DNA of 9,126 nucleotides from Methanobrevibacter sp. (GTDB lineage: Archaea; Methanobacteriota; Methanobacteria; Methanobacteriales; Methanobacteriaceae), in assembly GCA_016838945.1 (NCBI GenBank), contig JADLKP010000077.1, positions 1 through 9,126 of the forward strand, written 5' to 3'. Below the pieces are notes generated by a model. It had not been told where the DNA came from. It saw only the letters and a list, made by a program, of their open reading frames with translations, and did no database searches. The position numbers and the translations under genes are program-made. Of the stretch, positions 6,364-9,126 are shown piece by piece. Numbering within the stretch: position 1 is the stretch's first letter; the number at the start of each line of letters is the position of its first letter.

Positions 6364-6520
6364 TTTATTTCTTTAGGATTTATCAAGACGAATTCTTTGG
6401 ATATTTCCTGTCCAATCGATAGAGATAACCCTATGCCCTAACATCATCACATTAGTTTCTAACTTTAGGCCTTTATCTCCACCATCAAATTTGATTTTAA
6501 AAATCATTCATCATATTTCA
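6319..6520. other. Possible gene crumb on either strand
   Basis: On the minus strand a stretch without a good start reads I-K-F-D-G-G-D-K-G-L-K-L-E-T-N, then D-W-T-G-N-I-Q-R-I-R, and after a frame change I-N-P-K-E-I-N-E-D-K-T-K-K-I-K-stop. The NPKEI echo of the intact partner protein hints at a degraded relative, but this may be chance. On the plus strand a 40-codon frame at 6319-6441 begins MPILVFYLIFFVLSSF, hydrophobic enough for a membrane segment, with no clear ribosome site. Neither reading is firm. Confidence 0.25.
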
Positions 6521-6904
6521 TATATATCATATTTAATTGTTTAAAAAAAAATATAAAAAAGTAATCAATTGTATACCTTAAAAAATTAAAATTTTTAACT
6601 TAATTCCATTTAAAAAAAATATAGAGAAAAATTTAAAAAAAATGAAATATGTTCAATATTTTTATAAATTATAAAATATTTTTATAAAATTGTATAATAA
6701 ATAAGTTTATATTTTAAAAAAATATATGATTAATCGGAGTAGGTATGCTCGACCATATTTTGACATATATCATTCCATTAAACCCGCTCCATAGTCACAA
6801 TTCAGAAATTAAAGATTTGATCATAAAATTTTCCTTGTCTCCCAATGGATAAAATCATTGATCGGATTTTTAAAATTCTGTAATCAATAGACTAGTTACA
6901 TATG

Positions 6905-6950
6905 TTAGGAATTGATGATTTGTTCTATAGAATTAAATCATCATTCCTAA
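6905..6950. repeat. Inverted repeat (hairpin) followed by A-run
   Basis: TTAGGAATTGATGATTT (6905-6921) pairs with AAATCATCATTCCTAA (6935-6950) except for one unpaired base, with a 13-nt loop. The stem of about 16 bp is far longer than chance would give nearby. On the minus strand it is preceded by T's, so it is not a typical terminator in either direction; a mobile-element end or structured RNA is possible. Confidence 0.7.
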
Positions 6951-6987
6951 AAAAACCAAAAAAAGAAAAGGCAATTAAATATAATTT

Positions 6988-7132
6988 AAGGGATTGGACA
7001 TAAGACTCACTCATATTAAATCATAAATAGACTTTGCCCAGTCCCTTATTTTATTAAATTAAATACGTAGAATGTAATTTCCCCCCCCTTTACTATATTA
7101 CTCGTTATCAGTTACATTCTACCATTTAATTT
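6988..7132. repeat. Two consecutive long stems with a C8 tract
   Basis: First stem: AAGGGATTGG (6989-6998) pairs with CCAGTCCCTT (about 7039-7048), with one G-T wobble. Second stem: AAATTAAATACGTAGAATGTAA (7056-7077, written here as one arm of 22 bases broken at its centre by one mismatch) pairs with 7112-7132. The loop of the second contains CCCCCCCC (7081-7088), striking in this A/T-rich DNA. Together they resemble a structured RNA or a palindromic non-autonomous element. Confidence 0.6.
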
Positions 7133-7330
7133 AAAATCTAAATAACCTCTTAAAAAGAAGATTTCTTCACTCGGAATAGATATGGATGTTTAGTTAATTG
7201 GTTAACTTTTCTTAAATAAAAATGACATATAACTTTAATAATCTCAACTGTAATCATCCTCTAATAATAAAATAGCTGATTAACTACCATTCATATTTAT
7301 TCTATGAAAAAGCTATTTTTTATTAAAATT

Positions 7331-7387
7331 TGAATTTTGATGCCCATACTTGTTTTTTTTTATTTGATTTTCTTCGTTTTATCTTCA
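7331..7387. repeat. Diverged direct repeat, copy B (57 bp)
   Basis: Second copy of the element at 6310-6363, lying 50 bases after the end of the second partner fragment. Its three extra T's keep the plus-strand frame. The two copies bracket the gene-free structured region 6364-7330. Confidence 0.75.
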
Positions 7388-7436
7388 CCATAATTTAAAT
7401 AAATTATACTAAAAGCACATTTAATTCATACCCCAA

Positions 7437-7613
7437 TTAATTCCTTTCATTTTTCATTCTAAAGTCTAAATATTCTTCATTATACTCAACATCAATATAA
7501 TAGCAGAAATAAACTTCATCATATGATTCTTTTAATTTAACGAATCCACTCAATAAATCATTATACAATTTGTTATTCGCATCACTTTTTATAAAAAATT
7601 TAATTAATTCAAT
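7437..7613 (-). pseudogene. C-terminal fragment of a second partner paralogue
   Basis: An open minus-strand frame without a start reads K-F-F-I-K-S-D-A-N-N-K, then LYNDLLSGFVKLKESYDE and VYFCYYIDVEY, ending at a stop at 7439-7437. It aligns with the C-terminal third of the intact partner protein (KYDDLLSEFVSLKNYEDFCTYYSISL). It follows directly on the partner pseudogene next door, which already has its own C-terminus, so at least two partner copies once stood in tandem or were spliced together by recombination. Confidence 0.65.
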
Positions 7614-8012
7614 TCATTTTTCCTTTGAAATACTCTTCATTTGAATATATATTAATATTGAAAAACTCAAATGCCTTTGGATATGTGGAATGAAGCTTTA
7701 TGAATTCCTTAAATAAAAGATTAAAATTTTCACGATTTCTCTCTTTAGAATAGGAATCATCTATTATATGCATTTATATCAAGTCCAGTTCCTCATCTTC
7801 ACAATCCTCCACATATTCCAGATATAGTTTAGAATTAGGGAAAAATTCCTTTATGATAACTTTTGTATCATTTATTAAATCGAAAAATTCATTTTTATCA
7901 TTTACAAACTTATAGATTTCTATGGGATTTATTATCTTGATTTCATTATCAAAAACCTCAAGATTTAGGATTTCAAAAACAGAATTTCGTTCTAATTTAA
8001 TTCATTCATCAT
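7609..8012 (-). pseudogene. Decayed paralogue of the HEPN partner gene
   Basis: Read on the minus strand from ATG 8012 (GGGGG ribosome site upstream), M-M-N-E-L-N runs into a stop; a frame change near 7993 restores E-R-N-S-V-F-E-I-L, then IINPIEIYKFVNDKNEFF, then KEFFPNSKLYLEYVEDCEDE. This parallels NPKEIFDFIKDKD and YYPKAFLYLKYVEDPE of the intact partner. An in-frame TAA at 7776-7774 interrupts it, after which the same frame continues M-H-I-I-D-D to a stop at 7611-7609. One frameshift and one nonsense codon make it a pseudogene. It starts 14 bases after the HEPN remnant stop, the same gene order as the intact pair. Confidence 0.8.
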
Positions 8013-8026
8013 GTTTTTAACCCCCT

Positions 8027-8227
8027 TTATAGATTTTCAATAGAATCAATTATTTCCTCAAAAGTGGTTCTACTTATCTCAACATCTTCAATGTTAATAT
8101 CCTTGTTAATATAATCTGCATCATTTCTTGAAGTTCTTAATATTTCAAGTTTTTTAGCGATTTCTATTTTCTCTTCCATATTTGAGCTTTTAAAATGTTT
8201 AATTAATTTCTTATGGCTTCCATTATT
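8027..8227 (-). pseudogene. C-terminal remnant of a second HEPN-like gene
   Basis: The open frame reads N-N-G then SHKKLIKHFKSSNMEEKIEI and KKLEILRTSRNDADYIN, ending in D-S-I-E-N-L-stop. It aligns along its length with the C-terminal half of the intact HEPN protein (SVHQNLIDEF, LRDLRNNADYDEN). The family motif R-N-x-A-D-Y is kept. The N-terminal half is missing: an in-frame stop lies at 8230-8228, although a shifted frame just upstream (L-F-I-R-S-D-I-M-L-K-S-I-K) may be a little more of it. It begins right after the DUF2283 gene stop, so the DUF4258/DUF2283 pair sits where the rest of this gene should be. Confidence 0.8.
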
Positions 8228-8272
8228 TTAATTGATTTTAGCATGATATCACTTCTAATAAATAAAAAATTA

Positions 8273-8650
8273 TTATACATTTAAATTGAAACAACAAACC
8301 ATTTCTGGGAGATTGATGTCATTTTTAATAAACTTATCCAATTCTTGCTTAACCTTTCTATCTTTAACTAATAAAACCATTTTTAATTCTAGATTAATGC
8401 AGGAGTTGATTTTAATTTTCATTTGAATATCCTGAATATTTTCAAAAGAAATTTTATCGATTCCAAATAAGCTGCTAATATCCAATATTTCTAGAGCCAC
8501 TGGGATTCCATCAGTATCAAAATCCAATATAATTCCTTCTTCCAATTCAATTGACTCTTTATAAACATACTCATCTACAATATGTATAAAAATAGAATCA
8601 ATATCAATATCATATGAAAATTCCAGATTAAAATGCTTATTTTGGTTCAT
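8273..8650 (-). CDS. DUF2283-family protein, putative antitoxin
   Basis: The N-terminal half fits DUF2283: a Y-D-x-x-x-D-S-I-F-I-H strand (about 13-23 from the ATG used here), an acidic EGIILDFDTDG segment and the signature PVALEILDIS. DUF2283 proteins are small, often sit next to DUF4258 genes, and are treated as likely antitoxins of such pairs. A C-terminal part of about 60 residues beyond the domain has no recognisable motif. Two starts are possible: GTG at 8656 (4 nt after AAGGAGG) or ATG at 8650 (10 nt after it); I prefer the ATG, which adds no odd residues. The start lies inside the degraded end of the DUF4258 gene upstream, evidence of former stop-start overlap. This gene itself shows no damage, as expected if the antitoxin is kept after the toxin is lost. 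Confidence 0.75.
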   Translation of the reverse strand: MNQNKHFNLEFSYDIDIDSIFIHIVDEYVYKESIELEEGIILDFDTDGIPVALEILDISSLFGIDKISFENIQDIQMKIKINSCINLELKMVLLVKDRKVKQELDKFIKNDINLPEMVCCFNLNV

Positions 8651-8965
8651 ATTCACGAATCCTCCTTGTTTTATTAGCTTTGTAGGTTGTTTTTAAATGC
8701 ATTTCATTAGTATTAATATCATTATTATTATTAAATAAATATCTTTAGATTATTGAAAAGGATGTTCATAAACTATCTTATAAGTACCTAAACTTGTTTT
8801 GCCAATTTGTACAGGCATGCAATTTAATATCAAGTCATAGATTAATCCAATATCATAATTTCTCTTTGCATTTGAATAGATAAAGTGCCTTGTTTCTTTA
8901 ATTTGATCTTCTCCTATATTTTCTAATAGTTCCCATACCTCATTAATCGTATAATCGAAAATCAT
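8637..8965 (-). pseudogene. DUF4258-like gene, truncated, with readable tail
   Basis: The open part (8965-8750, 71 residues) starts at ATG after a strong GGGAGGGAT ribosome site. It contains RHFIYSNAKRNYDIGLIYDLI, like the H-A-x-x-R-x-x-x-R-x-I pattern of DUF4258, then T-Y-K-I-V-Y-E-H-P-F-Q and a TAA. After that stop the same frame gives S-K-D-I-Y-L, and a shifted frame continues N-D-I-N-T-N-E, then MHLKTTYKANKTRRIREYEPK to a stop at 8639-8637. That is the expected final strand and basic tail of such a protein. So the gene has one nonsense codon and one frameshift, and once overlapped the DUF2283 start by about 14 bases. DUF4258 proteins are RelE-like toxins by current family descriptions. 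The 71-residue product may be inactive. Family assignment is moderate. Confidence 0.6.
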
Positions 8966-9000
8966 ATCCCTCCCTATTATTTAAGTAAATAATGAAAATC

Positions 9001-9126
9001 TTAATTATAAGTGCTTATTATAATCTTTAGGTTTTTTCTGACATTAATAAAATATTCCTCATTTTTTGAAAACATTCTGAGATGTTCACCTACATGCCAA
9101 AACTTAATCCAATTAAATCCAATAAA
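9001..9126 (-). pseudogene. N-terminal fragment of a second HEPN-like gene, cut by the window edge
   Basis: Entering from the right edge on the minus strand, the frame reads F-I, then GFNWIKFWHVGEHLRMFSKN and E-E-Y, exactly as in the intact HEPN protein (residues 4-27). It then departs into F-I-N-V-R-K-N-L-K-I-I-I-S-T-Y-N and stops at 9003-9001. The DUF4258 start is 35 bases further on. The start codon lies beyond the window. It is probably the front half of the gene whose back half is at 8027-8227, or a recent partial duplication of the intact gene. Confidence 0.8.
9052..9126. repeat. 75-bp exact direct repeat, copy 2 (window edge)
   Basis: Identical to 6046-6120. It continues past the end of the window, so the repeat is at least 75 bp long and its true length is unknown. 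Perfect identity beside strongly diverged flanking paralogues points to a recent duplication or gene conversion. Confidence 0.95.

Larger units (their letters stand above)
6521..7330. other. Gene-poor structured region
   Basis: I see no convincing gene here. Bases 6521-6720 are almost pure A/T. From 6905 to 7132 there are three sizeable inverted repeats and a run of eight C's (listed separately). A further inverted repeat, AAAATAGCT (7269-7277) with AGCTATTTT (7311-7319), is followed by T's. A 35-codon minus-strand frame at 7257-7150 starts MITVEIIKVICHFYLRK after AGAGG, but nothing supports it as real. No transposase, tRNA or CRISPR array is visible. Confidence 0.5.

Noticed and set aside
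6721..6900. Transposase remnant
   Set aside because: Short readable stretches occur on both strands, but none shows a recognisable transposase motif and all are broken by stops.
7150..7257. 35-residue minus-strand small protein
   Set aside because: It has an AGAGG before the ATG, but no homology, promoter or composition supports it; frames of this size are common by chance.
6905..7319. CRISPR array
   Set aside because: The repeats are inverted, of different sequence and irregularly spaced; no cas gene is visible.

Overview
The window looks like chromosomal DNA of a methanogenic archaeon of the Methanobacteriales, most likely Methanobrevibacter or a close relative. The evidence is a very A/T-rich genome, archaeal TATA boxes of the TTTATATA type about 25 nt before likely transcript starts, purine-rich ribosome binding sites, and oligo-T tract terminators in place of GC-rich hairpins. 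The genus is an inference; no rRNA or tRNA gene is present to confirm it.

Left part (1-4800), ordinary chromosome. Two minus-strand genes encode a zinc-ribbon coiled-coil protein (1380-2018) and a TelA-family protein (89-1213). A divergent plus-strand gene encodes O-acetylhomoserine sulfhydrylase, metY (2376-3659). A gene-poor stretch with two neat tandem hairpins follows, then a minus-strand gene for an unrecognised 216-residue protein (4052-4702). Three promoters here (telA-like, metY, 4702) carry a short perfect inverted repeat where the transcript should begin, the usual place for an archaeal repressor site.

Right part (4800-9126), accessory island, even richer in A/T and full of broken genes, all on the minus strand. 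An apparently intact pair encodes a UPF0332/HEPN-like protein (5752-6126) and a 144-residue acidic partner (5321-5755) joined by an ATGA overlap. A third gene (4800-5280) follows and is split by a frameshift in a run of eight A's; it reads through as one 159-residue protein if one A is removed. From 6127 to 7436 there is no convincing gene, only inverted repeats, a C8 tract, a diverged direct repeat and gene crumbs.

From 7437 to 9126 lies a decayed second copy of the HEPN/partner pair. The HEPN start enters from the right edge (75 bp identical to the intact copy) and breaks off. A DUF4258/DUF2283 toxin-antitoxin-like pair occupies the middle. The HEPN C-terminus, a partner pseudogene and a second partner C-terminal fragment come after it. 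The repeated joint occurrence of HEPN and partner, their translational coupling, and the mixing with a second toxin-antitoxin-like pair suggest a turnover-prone toxin-antitoxin or defence island. The HEPN/partner pair is the best candidate here for a poorly described two-component (possibly three-component) system.
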